A stretch of 8,674 nt of DNA, taken from positions 1-8,674 of the forward strand of contig JAGQGA010000198.1 of NCBI GenBank assembly GCA_020432595.1. Direction: 5' to 3'. Made by a program: the position numbers and the translations under genes. The stretch's first letter is position 1, and every line of letters starts with the position of its first letter. Under the pieces are notes generated by a model. That model was not told the origin of the DNA. It made no database searches and was given only the letters and a program-made list of their open reading frames with translations. This stretch comes from Anaerolineales bacterium (GTDB lineage: Bacteria > Chloroflexota > Anaerolineae > Promineifilales > Promineifilaceae). Of this stretch, positions 1 to 7,954 are shown piece by piece.

Positions 1-1022
1 AACCAACAACGGCCGTTCTTGAACTCTACACCAACCCCGACCTATCCCACCCTTTCCCCGCCCGCGCCTTTAGCTCCCTCTTCACCTTTGGCGAAATGCT
101 CCACGCTTGGCTCACCATCCGCGACCACGCCACCGTAACCGAACTGATTGATCTGGTGCTGGACAACACCAGCTACAAAGCATACATTGACGACGGCACC
201 CCCGAAGGGGAAGAGCGCTGGGCCAACGTCATGGAATTTCGCGGCGTAGCCGTCAGCGAAGCCGGCCGCACCCTAGGCGAATTTTTAGAGCAAGTGTCGT
301 TGGTCTCCGAAACCGACAACCTAGAAGAACAAGCCAACGCTGTAACGCTGCTTACCTTCCACGCCGCCAAAGGGCTGGAATACCCCATTGTCTTTCTCAC
401 CGGGCTGGAAGATGGACTGCTGCCCCACAGCCGTTCGCTTGACGATGGCGAAGAGCTGGCCGAAGAGCGTCGCCTCTTTTATGTGGGCATTACCCGCGCC
501 AAAGATGTTCTCTATATCTCCCACGCCTTCCGCCGCACCACCTTTGGCGACAGCTCTGTGTCTTCCCCCTCCCGTTTCCTCAACGACATCCCCTCCGAGT
601 TAACCGAAGGGGGGGCAACCAAGCAGCGGCGGCAAGAGGCCGTTTCCCGCGCCAGCAGTTGGAGTAGTGGACGCAGCAATACCAGTTGGTCTGGCAGCAG
701 CAGCCGATCAGCTACTTCCAACCGCAAGGAGTGGACACCACCTGCCCGGCCTCAGCCGTCGCCAGCCAGCGAGCCGCCCCGTTCGCGGCTGCCTAAGCCC
801 AATTATTTGCGCCAAGACGTGGACGATGACCCTCGGCCAGCCAGCAGCGGCAGCACGCAATACCGCACCGGGCAAAAGGTGCGCCACGTCAAATTTGGCG
901 AGGGGACGGTCATCGAAAGCAAGCTCACCGGCAATGATGAAGAGGTGACGGTGGCGTTCCCCAGCGAGGGGATTAAGCGGCTGGCGGCGAGTTTTGCCAA
1001 GTTGGAAATTGTAAAAGAGTAA
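1..1022 (+). CDS. pcrA: PcrA/UvrD-type superfamily 1A DNA helicase, C-terminal part (5' partial)
   Basis: The reading frame is open from base 3 to a TAA at 1020-1022 (339 codons), so the gene enters the window from the left. It encodes domain 2 of a UvrD/PcrA/Rep helicase, an ATP-driven 3'-5' DNA translocase used in repair and in clearing replication-transcription conflicts. Visible motifs are motif V (TFHAAKGLEYPIVFLTG, about residues 118-134 of the fragment) and motif VI (EERRLFYVGITRAKDVLYI, about 154-172), whose arginine contacts ATP. A Ser/Arg/Gln/Pro-rich, probably disordered linker follows (about 205-285). The last 50 residues (GQKVRHVKFGEGTVIE ... VAFPSEGIKRL) match the Tudor-like domain that binds RNA polymerase in PcrA. 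Walker A and the other N-terminal motifs lie outside the window. The Met at 96 is internal and is not the start. The C-terminal domain favours PcrA over Rep. Confidence 0.95.
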   Translation, partial: PTTAVLELYTNPDLSHPFPARAFSSLFTFGEMLHAWLTIRDHATVTELIDLVLDNTSYKAYIDDGTPEGEERWANVMEFRGVAVSEAGRTLGEFLEQVSLVSETDNLEEQANAVTLLTFHAAKGLEYPIVFLTGLEDGLLPHSRSLDDGEELAEERRLFYVGITRAKDVLYISHAFRRTTFGDSSVSSPSRFLNDIPSELTEGGATKQRRQEAVSRASSWSSGRSNTSWSGSSSRSATSNRKEWTPPARPQPSPASEPPRSRLPKPNYLRQDVDDDPRPASSGSTQYRTGQKVRHVKFGEGTVIESKLTGNDEEVTVAFPSEGIKRLAASFAKLEIVKE

Positions 1023-1079
1023 TCAGTCATCAGTAATCGGTAATCAGTTGCCTGACTGATTACCGATTACCGATTACTG
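1021..1079. repeat. Intergenic dyad repeat (taatcag/ctgatta family)
   Basis: Bases 1033-1047 (gtaatcggtaatcag) are exactly complementary to 1056-1070, giving a 15-bp stem with an 8-nt loop. Two alternative pairings also exist: 1031-1040 with 1070-1079, and 1021-1029 (aatcagtca) with 1053-1061. The element therefore consists of short units repeated in both orientations. It begins at the helicase stop codon and ends 11 bases before the next start. No T-run follows, so it is not a classic intrinsic terminator. It looks like a dispersed intergenic repeat that could form an mRNA hairpin between the two genes. Confidence 0.8.
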
Positions 1080-1090
1080 GCTAACACCCA

Positions 1091-1912
1091 GTGATTTACT
1101 TAATAGACGGCCACAATTTGATTGCCAAAATGCCCGACATTGATCTGGATGACCCTAATGACGAGGTGAAGCTGGTGCTGCGCCTGCGAAGCTGGGCTTC
1201 GGCGCAGCGGTCGCGGCGGGTGGTTGTGGTGTTTGACCAGGGGTTGCCGGGGGGAAAGCAGAAGCAGTTGTCGAATGCGGATATAACGGCCGTTTTTGCC
1301 TCCGCTGGCAAAACAGCCGATTCCCTCATCATCAACCGTATCCACAACGTCAAAAACCCACGCGAATACATGGTAGTCAGCAGCGACCAGATGATTTTGG
1401 ATGCCGCCAACCAGCACCGCATTGCCACCATGCGCTCGGAAGCGTTTGTGCAAGAAATGGGTGTGGACAAGCGGCTGCCCACCGCTGCCAGCGAACCAGA
1501 AGCTGGAGCCGAGGCGGAGCCGGAAATTAGCGACAAAGACGTGGCACAGTGGCTGGAGCTATTTGGCCCTGAGCCGGAAACGCCCAAAAGAAAACGTCCC
1601 GCCCCGCCGTCCGTAGTGCGGCAAGCACCCCCGCCGCCTGCTGCGCCACCTGCCAAAGAGAAAAAACCGCCCTTACCCCTCTCCAAGCAAAAACGCTCCA
1701 CCCGTAAGTTGGATGCTGACCAGGTAGACGAATGGCTGCAACTTTTTGGCGCAGAGCCAGAACCACCGCCGCCCACCCCAACGGCATCTTCCTCCGCTGC
1801 CCCACCTGCCAAGCCCAAACGTTCTTCCAGCAAGCTGGATCCCGAAGACGTGGAGGAATGGCTGCGCCTTTTTGGCGATGGGAACCCAAAGCCCAAAAGA
1901 AACGATAAGTAG
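1091..1912 (+). CDS. YacP-like NYN/PIN-fold RNA nuclease with a repeated C-terminal WLxLFG tail
   Basis: The 273-residue product starts at GTG 1091. An in-frame TAA at 1082-1084 rules out an earlier start, and the next Met (residue 14) would remove strand 1 of the fold. Residues 1-125 form an NYN/PIN-type domain: LIDGHNLI (Asp6, Asn9), VVVVFDQG (Asp49), KTADSLI (Asp77) and VVSSDQ (Asp99) supply the expected acidic metal-binding residues. YacP proteins such as Bacillus Rae1 are ribosome-associated endoribonucleases; the same activity here is inferred. Residues 148-262 are unlike Rae1. Three copies of a helix-like motif (about DVxEWLxLFG at 148-159, 209-220 and 251-262) are separated by long Pro/Glu and Lys/Arg-rich linkers. 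No clear Shine-Dalgarno precedes the GTG; the dyad repeat lies directly upstream. Confidence 0.85.
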   Translation: MIYLIDGHNLIAKMPDIDLDDPNDEVKLVLRLRSWASAQRSRRVVVVFDQGLPGGKQKQLSNADITAVFASAGKTADSLIINRIHNVKNPREYMVVSSDQMILDAANQHRIATMRSEAFVQEMGVDKRLPTAASEPEAGAEAEPEISDKDVAQWLELFGPEPETPKRKRPAPPSVVRQAPPPPAAPPAKEKKPPLPLSKQKRSTRKLDADQVDEWLQLFGAEPEPPPPTPTASSSAAPPAKPKRSSSKLDPEDVEEWLRLFGDGNPKPKRNDK

Positions 1913-1914
1913 GG

Positions 1915-1942
1915 GCGTATTGTATACGCATCTGATCAGATG
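1915..1942. promoter_or_regulatory. Small hairpin (gcgtat/atacgc) next to a perfect 14-bp palindrome
   Basis: Immediately after the nuclease stop, gcgtat (1915-1920) and atacgc (1924-1929) can pair around a 3-nt loop. The next bases, catctgatcagatg (1929-1942), form a perfect 14-bp palindrome. The palindrome could be an operator half-site pair; the hairpin has no T-run, so terminator function is doubtful. No function is established. The rest of 1913-2078 holds only the promoter and ribosome-binding site listed separately. Confidence 0.4.
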
Positions 1943-2018
1943 GGGTCACACACCATGGGGATGAGGCCTAGGCAGGCATACCCCACGGGCTGCTGGTTGA
2001 GAAAGGCGAGTGTGTCCT

Positions 2019-2046
2019 TTGTCCCCAGCCAAACATTGTTTACAAT
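2019..2046 (+). promoter_or_regulatory. Candidate sigma70-type promoter for the amidase gene
   Basis: TTGTCC (2019-2024) resembles a -35 box, and TACAAT (2041-2046) matches the -10 consensus at 5 of 6 positions; the spacer is 16 nt. Transcription would begin near 2053. This lies downstream of the upstream in-frame GTG at 2010 and upstream of ATG 2079. The element therefore supports independent transcription of the amidase and its later start. Confidence 0.4.
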
Positions 2047-2063
2047 ACCCCCATATGCCACCC

Positions 2064-2071
2064 AAAAAGGA
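2064..2071 (+). promoter_or_regulatory. Ribosome binding site that decides the amidase start
   Basis: The purine tract aaaaagga ends 7 nt before ATG 2079. The other in-frame starts (GTG 2010 and ATG 2055) have no comparable Shine-Dalgarno sequence. This favours ATG 2079. Confidence 0.55.
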
Positions 2072-2078
2072 TGACCCG

Positions 2079-3371
2079 ATGTTTGCCCACCCTTCATTAA
2101 CCCAACTGGCTGCCGATTTAAGCAACGGCCGTTTACCCCTCCTCACCTACCTCGACCAGCTTGAAGCGTATTTTGACCAGCGCGAGCCAGAGGTGCTGGC
2201 TTTTGTGCCAGAAAACGGCCGTTTTGCCCGCCTCCGCCGCGAGGCCCAGGCACTGCTCGCCCAATATCCCGACCCTGCCCGCCGTCCGCCGCTGTTTGGC
2301 ATAACCATCGGGGTCAAAGACATCTTCCACACTGCTGGCTTTGTCACCCAGGCAGGCAGCCGCGTTCCCGCCAGCGCCATTCAGGGGCAGGAAGCAACCA
2401 GCGTCAGCCAGCTAAAAGCGGTGGGGACGCTCATTTTGGGCAAAACCGTCACCACCGAGTTTGCCTACTTTGCCCCCGGCCCCACCCGCAACCCCCACAA
2501 CCCCGCCCACACCCCCGGCGGCTCCAGCAGCGGCTCGGCGGCGGCCGTGGGCGCAGGGCTGACTCCGCTTACGTTTGGCACCCAAACCATTGGCTCCATC
2601 AACCGGCCCGCCGCCTTTTGCGGCGTGGTGGGCTACAAACCCACCTATGACCGCATCTCCCGCGCTGGGGTCATCCCGCTGTCGCCTTCGGTTGACCACA
2701 TCGGCCTGTTTGCCAGCGACGTGGCCGGGTGTGAACTAGCCGCCAGCCTGCTCTGCACCAATTGGCAGCCCGCTGCCGCCAGCCGCCCCACGCTGGGCAT
2801 TCCCAAAGGGGCGTATTTGGAGCGTACCTCTCCAGCGGGGCTAACGCATTTCCGCGCCACCTGCCAAAGGTTGACCGAGGCTGGGTTTATGGTGAAATCG
2901 GTTCCCGTTATGGCCGATTTTGATGACATTTACACGCGCCACAACGTCATTGTGGCGGCGGATGCGGCGCAGGTTCATGCCAACTGGTTTGCCCAATATG
3001 GCGACGTGTATCATCCAAAAACGGCTGATTTGATTGAGCGGGGGCGGGGAATAACGGCCGTTTCCCTGCAAACCGCCCTGGCCGGACGGGAACAACTGCG
3101 CCACGAACTAGCCGCTGCCGCCGCCGCCCACGCCATTGACCTGTGGCTCTCCCCGCCCGCCCTGGGCGCGGCACCTGCTGGGCTGGACAGCACCGGCGAC
3201 CCGGTGATGAATCTCCCCTGGACGCACGCCGGCGTTCCCACCCTCACCGTTCCCGCCGGATTGGATGAGCAGGGGTTGCCAATGGGGTTGCAGTTGGCGG
3301 CCGGCTGGCAGCAAGATGAGATGTTGTTTGGCTGGGGTAAGCAGATTGAGGCAGCGTTGCGTCAACACTAA
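2079..3371 (+). CDS. Amidase-signature family hydrolase
   Basis: The 430-residue product belongs to the amidase-signature family (Ser-cisSer-Lys hydrolases of amides and related C-N bonds). The triad is visible: Lys80 in GVKDIF, cis-Ser149 in the GGSSSGSAAAVGAG loop, and nucleophile Ser173 in GTQTIGSINRPAAFCGVVG. The length fits a free-standing amidase. No gatB or gatC is adjacent, and the helical region differs from GatA, so the GatCAB glutamyl-tRNA amidotransferase subunit is unlikely. The substrate cannot be told from sequence. No signal peptide is seen, so the enzyme is probably cytoplasmic. ATG 2079 is chosen because of the aaaaagga site 7 nt upstream and the promoter at 2019-2046; starts at GTG 2010 (453 aa) and ATG 2055 (438 aa) remain possible. 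Codon use is GC-rich, like the two genes before it. The gene ends with TAA at 3369-3371. Confidence 0.9.
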   Translation: MFAHPSLTQLAADLSNGRLPLLTYLDQLEAYFDQREPEVLAFVPENGRFARLRREAQALLAQYPDPARRPPLFGITIGVKDIFHTAGFVTQAGSRVPASAIQGQEATSVSQLKAVGTLILGKTVTTEFAYFAPGPTRNPHNPAHTPGGSSSGSAAAVGAGLTPLTFGTQTIGSINRPAAFCGVVGYKPTYDRISRAGVIPLSPSVDHIGLFASDVAGCELAASLLCTNWQPAAASRPTLGIPKGAYLERTSPAGLTHFRATCQRLTEAGFMVKSVPVMADFDDIYTRHNVIVAADAAQVHANWFAQYGDVYHPKTADLIERGRGITAVSLQTALAGREQLRHELAAAAAAHAIDLWLSPPALGAAPAGLDSTGDPVMNLPWTHAGVPTLTVPAGLDEQGLPMGLQLAAGWQQDEMLFGWGKQIEAALRQH

Positions 3372-3435
3372 GCACTGTGTTTTGCCCCTATTAGCTTGTC
3401 TTTGCTGGTTTCTATTGCTCGTTTACATAAAACCT

Positions 3436-3454
3436 CAATAGCCCTGCGCTATTG
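3436..3454 (+). terminator. Stem-loop after the amidase gene, weak terminator candidate
   Basis: caatagc (3436-3442) pairs with gctattg (3448-3454) around a 5-nt loop, followed by tcatttt. The stem is short and only partly GC, and the T-tract is interrupted, so termination would be weak. It lies 64 bases past the amidase stop, in a noncoding spacer (3372-3565) where I see no gene. Confidence 0.35.
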
Positions 3455-3484
3455 TCATTTTCTATTGCACTTTTGCTGACTATG

Positions 3485-3509
3485 ATTGTAAACTAGCGGT
3501 GCTTACAAT
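3485..3509. promoter_or_regulatory. Inverted repeat attgtaa-N11-ttacaat upstream of the giant receptor gene
   Basis: attgtaa (3485-3491) and ttacaat (3503-3509) are exact inverted copies separated by 11 nt. The right arm contains TACAAT (3504-3509), a good -10 hexamer, but no convincing -35 box sits at the right distance. A dyad overlapping a -10 box would suit a repressor or activator site. The HTH at the N-terminus of the gene product makes self-regulation conceivable, but this is inference only. The site is 56 bases upstream of the ATG. Confidence 0.35.
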
Positions 3510-3565
3510 TACCTCTCTCGCCGCAACGTGCACTGTAGCAGTAACGCAAAAAGGTTAGAAGTGTC

Positions 3566-6500
3566 ATGGAGAATCTTATTACCTTTGGTCAGATTGTACG
3601 TGAGCAACGGGCTGTTCTTGGTCTGACCCAAGCTGAACTTGCTTTACGGGCAGGATGCGCCCCCATTACCATCCGCAAAATTGAAGGCGACACCCTACGT
3701 CCATCGGTACAGCTTGCGGAGTTGCTTGCTGTTGCCCTCGGCATCCCTGAAAATGAACAGCGTGGGTTTATCCAACTTGCACGCCAAGAAAAACAGCCAA
3801 CACCTATTCCTCGCCCAACGCCTTCCCACAGCGAGATTGGCCTTGAAAATCTGAGTGGACGCGCAGTCAAAGGTTTTGAGTTAGCTGAAAAGATTGGTTC
3901 TGGTGGTTTTGGCGTTGTCTACCGAGCCATCCAGCCTGCGGTTGATCGAGAGGTGGCGGTAAAAATCATCCTGCCGCGCTATGCCAATCACCCCACCTTC
4001 ATTCGCCGCTTTGAAGCTGAAGCCCACCTCATCGCTCAGCTAGAGCATCCCCATATTGTGCCTCTCTATGACTATTGGCGCGACCCTGATGCCGCTTATC
4101 TTATCATGCGATTACTTCGCGGCGGTAGCTTGGAAACCCTCCTCGCCCAAGGCCAATTGCCTCCCGGCAGCTTTCGTCGTATTGCTCTGCAAATAGGGCA
4201 AGCACTTGCCACGGCTCATAGCCAAGGTGTTATTCACCGCGATATTAAACCGGCTAACGTCTTACTCGACGAAACTCAAAATGCCTATCTTGCTGATTTT
4301 GGCATTGCTAAAAACCTAGCCCTAACGGGTAAAACGAGCCTTACCGAAGAAGGCTCCCTTTTAGGCTCACCCGCTTACCTGTCACCCGAACAAATCCAGA
4401 ATGAACCGCTGCGTGCCACGAGCGACATCTATTGCTTTGGGCTGCTGCTTTATGAAATGCTTACGGGCGAGCGGGCATTCAACGGCCCTACACCGGTTGC
4501 CTACCTGCAACAACATCTTAACGAACCGATACCCTCTATCTTGGCTAAACGATCCGATCTGCCTACTGCCCTAGATGATCTGATCCAGCGTGCTGGGGCT
4601 AAGAATCCAAATCACCGTTTTGCTAGCGTCAACGCCCTGTTGGAACAGTTTGAGCATATTCTTGTCGGCACCTCCCTAACGGCTATCTCCACCACTTCTT
4701 CACATAAAGAGCCGCACGCTCTTTCTGCGGAAGAGGTGCAGGCGTTGTCTAATCCCTATCGTGGTCTGCACCCTTTTACCGAAGCAGATGCGGGCAGCTT
4801 CTTTGGGCGGGAAACGCTGGTGCAAGAGTTGCTCGGTTTGCTTTCCGATGGCTCTGACCTCGAACGATTTTTAGCGGTTGTGGGGCCAAGCGGCAGCGGC
4901 AAGACTTCGGCTGTGAAGGCGGGTCTCATCCCGGCCTTGCGTCGTGGCGGTTTGCCCGATTCAGATAGCTGGTTTATTGTTGATTTCACTCCCGGTGGAC
5001 AGCCGTGGGAGAAGGTTGAAGCTGCTCTCTTGCGCGTTGCTATCAACCCATCTGACAACCTGTTGGTACAACTTCAAGCCAGCAAGCGCGGCTTGCTTCG
5101 TGCCGTTCATCATATCCTGCCCGATGACGGCGAAACGGAGCTATTGCTGGTCATTGATCAGTTTGAGGAGCTTTTTACCCTTGTTGCCGATGAAACGGTT
5201 CGCACTCACTTTTTGGAGAGTCTGATAACGGCCGTTCTCGACCCCCACTCCCGCCTCCGCATCGTCATCACCATGCGTGCCGATTTTATTGACCGCCCGC
5301 TTCAATACATTGATTTTGGTGAAATACTGCGGCAGCGTCTGGTGCTTGTTCTCCCCTTAACTGCCGATGAACTTACCCATGCCATCGTCCGCCCCGTTGA
5401 AAATTTAGGCATGTCGTTAGAGCCGGAGTTGGTGTCTACCATCATTCAGGATGTTGGCGACCAACCGGGGATATTGCCCCTGCTTCAATATGCGCTCACT
5501 GAACTGTTTGAACAACGCACAACCGCCATCTTAACACGCAACCACTATCGAGCCACAGAAGGTGTGACCGGGGCGTTAGCACGCCGCGCCGATGACATTT
5601 ACAAAAATCTTGACCCCGCAGGCCAACAAGCCGCCCGCCAAATCTTTCTCCGTTTAGTCACGCTTGGTGAAGGTGTGGAAGATACACGGCGGCGCGTATT
5701 GTTAACTGAGCTAGAAGCGTTGGACAGTGCCAACAGCCATGAGCAACAGGAGGATGATGATTTTAAGCAGCGCGGCCAGTCGCTAACGACCTCCTCGGTC
5801 AACCTTGTCAATTTGTTTGGTCGCTACCGTCTCCTTACGTTTGACCACGACCCCGGCACTCGTGGGTCAACTGTCGAAGTGGCGCATGAGGCACTGCTGC
5901 GCGAATGGCCGCGTTTGCGCGGCTGGCTGCGCGAAAGCCGCGAAGATATTCGGCGGCAGCGGGAACTGGCAACCATGGCACAGCAGTGGAGAACCAACCA
6001 ACGAGATGAAAGTTATCTGCTGCGCGGCAGTCGCCTTGTCAGTTTTGCCGACTGGCAGGCAGCAACAACCGTCGCCCTTACCAACGCTGAACGCAATTTC
6101 TTAAAAAGCAGCATAAACGTCCGCGATGCGCGGCGGCTTGAAGAAGAGGCACGGCGGCAGCGGGAGCTTGAAACGGCGCAGCAACTTGCCCAAGAACAAA
6201 CGGCACGGGCGGAAGAACAAACCCGCTCTGTCCAGCGGTTTCGCTACTTTTCCATTGCGCTGGCGGTTCTTCTTATATTGGCGATTGGTGCTGCTTGGTT
6301 GGCCGTTACTCGCGGGCAGGTAGCTGCGGCCAACCTTGTAGAATCAGAACGGAGTCGTTTGGCACTACAGGCACAGAATGCCCTGGATAGGGGTGAGGGA
6401 AGTGAGATAGCCTCCCTGCTTGCCATTCGTAGCTTACAGTTTGGCTATTCACCAGAAGCAAATGCTGCTCTACAAGCCGCCCTTGCCCGAGGCTTCGCTC

Positions 6501-7954
6501 GGCAAACTTTTCTTGGGCATACTGACGATGTTCAAATGGTAGAATTCTCTCCTGACGGATTGTACATTGCGTCATCAGCAAGCGATGGTAGCGTTCGTCT
6601 TTGGGATGCACAAACAGGGAAACAGCTACAACAATTCAATGGGCATGAAGCAACTGTGCTATTAGTGGACTTTTCACCTGATGGTTCATTATTGGCAACA
6701 AGCAGCAGCGACCAGACTGTTCGAGTGTGGGATATTGCTTCAGGCCAAGAGCTACATCGCTTTCCTGGACATACTCTTGCAGCTGGTATTGATTTTTCTG
6801 CAAATGGTAGCAAGTTGCTTGTTTTCATACCTGGACAAATAAAGATATATGAGATTCCATCCACAAACTTGGTTCTTCAAATTGACACGGGGACAGGCGA
6901 ATCAGGATCTATTGCAGAATTCTCTCCAGATGAAAATTACATCATCACAGTACCAACGAGAGGAAAGATTAGGCTATGGGATGCCCATACGGGAAAAGAA
7001 TTGAATGAGTTGGTTGGGCATGTTGGCTGGGTTGGTTATGGCACCTTTTCTCCAGACAGTCAATTTGCGTTAACTGTTGGTCAAGATGGCACAGCACGAC
7101 TTTGGGATGTTGCCACTGGCAATGAGGTACGCCGTTTCATTGGTCATACGGATGCTGTTTTTAATGGTTTCTTCTCTCCAAACGGTCAATATATTGTTAC
7201 TGGCAGCTATGATAGAACAGCACGGCTATGGGATGTGGCAACGGGTCGTGAAGTTAAACAGTTCAGGGGTCACACTGATTTTGTCAATGTCGGCTTCTCG
7301 CCAGATAGTAAACGAGTGGTCACTGGCAGTGGTGACCACATAATAAAACTATGGGATGTCGAAACGGAGCCAGAACCGCGTCAGCTTGCCGATTTTTCAC
7401 TTGATCATTTACAAGATCAAACGGCTATCACAGTTTCACCTGATGGGCAGTTTGTTCTTGTGGGTCGCTTAAGTGGCGCGATACAAGTCATCAACACCCA
7501 AACGCAAATTGTAGAGAGTGAGCTAAATACGGGTGCCCTCCCAATCACAGCCCAGGCATTGGCGCACGGACAGCAATTTGTTGTTAGCGGCAACAATAGC
7601 GGCCATATTCAGCTGTGGGATCGAACCAACGGTGTTGAGCTTTGGCGTTTTGTTGGTCATGCTGGTGCTATTTCAGCCGTAGTTTTCTCACCTGATGATC
7701 AATTTATTCTAACAGCCAGTCATGATGGCACCAGCCGCTTGTTGGATGTGGCTACGGGGCAAGAAATCATGCAATTGGCTCACCATAATAGCCCAATTCT
7801 AGCAGTTGCCTTTGCTCCTGACGGACAAACTGCTCTAGCAGGAAGGCAAGATGGAACGGCTTACGTTTGGGGTGTTTCAACTGGCAGGGAGGCTCTCCAG
7901 CTCGTTGGGCATGCGGATGCTATTCATGTAGTTGCCTTTTCGCCAGACGGGTAA
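3566..7954 (+). CDS. XRE HTH - Ser/Thr kinase - nSTAND1 ATPase - TM - WD40 signalling protein, cut by an in-frame TAA
   Basis: This frame encodes 1,462 residues before the TAA at 7952-7954. Domains in order: XRE-type HTH (about 5-60, TQAELALRAGCAPITIRKIE); Ser/Thr kinase (about 104-362) with the Gly loop GSGGFGVVY (111-119), Lys133 in VAVKI, HRDIKPAN (224-231), DFG (244-246) and SPE in the APE position (273-275), so catalytically intact; and an nSTAND1-type ATPase (about 397-850) with Walker A GPSGSGKTS (440-448), Walker B LLLVIDQFEE (526-535), a winged-helix region, and the family motif VAHEALLREWPRLRGWL. Next come a charged coiled coil (about 851-890), one membrane helix (about 894-914, Arg-rich on its N-side) and WD40 blades from residue 984. 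Topology is inferred: HTH, kinase and ATPase in the cytoplasm, propellers outside. The likely role is a sensor or switch in which the propellers recognise a ligand and the STAND module gates kinase output. ATG 3566 is preceded by an aaaaagg tract 11 nt upstream. Codon use is visibly less GC-rich than in the three genes before it. Confidence 0.9.
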   Translation: MENLITFGQIVREQRAVLGLTQAELALRAGCAPITIRKIEGDTLRPSVQLAELLAVALGIPENEQRGFIQLARQEKQPTPIPRPTPSHSEIGLENLSGRAVKGFELAEKIGSGGFGVVYRAIQPAVDREVAVKIILPRYANHPTFIRRFEAEAHLIAQLEHPHIVPLYDYWRDPDAAYLIMRLLRGGSLETLLAQGQLPPGSFRRIALQIGQALATAHSQGVIHRDIKPANVLLDETQNAYLADFGIAKNLALTGKTSLTEEGSLLGSPAYLSPEQIQNEPLRATSDIYCFGLLLYEMLTGERAFNGPTPVAYLQQHLNEPIPSILAKRSDLPTALDDLIQRAGAKNPNHRFASVNALLEQFEHILVGTSLTAISTTSSHKEPHALSAEEVQALSNPYRGLHPFTEADAGSFFGRETLVQELLGLLSDGSDLERFLAVVGPSGSGKTSAVKAGLIPALRRGGLPDSDSWFIVDFTPGGQPWEKVEAALLRVAINPSDNLLVQLQASKRGLLRAVHHILPDDGETELLLVIDQFEELFTLVADETVRTHFLESLITAVLDPHSRLRIVITMRADFIDRPLQYIDFGEILRQRLVLVLPLTADELTHAIVRPVENLGMSLEPELVSTIIQDVGDQPGILPLLQYALTELFEQRTTAILTRNHYRATEGVTGALARRADDIYKNLDPAGQQAARQIFLRLVTLGEGVEDTRRRVLLTELEALDSANSHEQQEDDDFKQRGQSLTTSSVNLVNLFGRYRLLTFDHDPGTRGSTVEVAHEALLREWPRLRGWLRESREDIRRQRELATMAQQWRTNQRDESYLLRGSRLVSFADWQAATTVALTNAERNFLKSSINVRDARRLEEEARRQRELETAQQLAQEQTARAEEQTRSVQRFRYFSIALAVLLILAIGAAWLAVTRGQVAAANLVESERSRLALQAQNALDRGEGSEIASLLAIRSLQFGYSPEANAALQAALARGFARQTFLGHTDDVQMVEFSPDGLYIASSASDGSVRLWDAQTGKQLQQFNGHEATVLLVDFSPDGSLLATSSSDQTVRVWDIASGQELHRFPGHTLAAGIDFSANGSKLLVFIPGQIKIYEIPSTNLVLQIDTGTGESGSIAEFSPDENYIITVPTRGKIRLWDAHTGKELNELVGHVGWVGYGTFSPDSQFALTVGQDGTARLWDVATGNEVRRFIGHTDAVFNGFFSPNGQYIVTGSYDRTARLWDVATGREVKQFRGHTDFVNVGFSPDSKRVVTGSGDHIIKLWDVETEPEPRQLADFSLDHLQDQTAITVSPDGQFVLVGRLSGAIQVINTQTQIVESELNTGALPITAQALAHGQQFVVSGNNSGHIQLWDRTNGVELWRFVGHAGAISAVVFSPDDQFILTASHDGTSRLLDVATGQEIMQLAHHNSPILAVAFAPDGQTALAGRQDGTAYVWGVSTGREALQLVGHADAIHVVAFSPDG

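Noticed and set aside
1033..1070. Intrinsic terminator after pcrA
   Set aside because: The stem is strong, but no T-run follows and the stem is AT-rich.
1096..1896. A 266-codon open frame on the minus strand opposite the nuclease gene
   Set aside because: Its product is low-complexity (Gly/Ser/Ala-rich) and resembles no family. The plus strand encodes a clear NYN domain, so this is a codon-bias shadow.
2010..2078. Longer amidase start at GTG 2010 or at ATG 2055
   Set aside because: Neither start has a good ribosome binding site. The candidate promoter at 2019-2046 would lie inside the GTG version, whereas ATG 2079 has aaaaagga 7 nt upstream.
2079..3371. GatA subunit of GatCAB
   Set aside because: It shares the Ser-cisSer-Lys signature with GatA, but no gatB or gatC is adjacent and the sequence outside the signature reads as a generic amidase.
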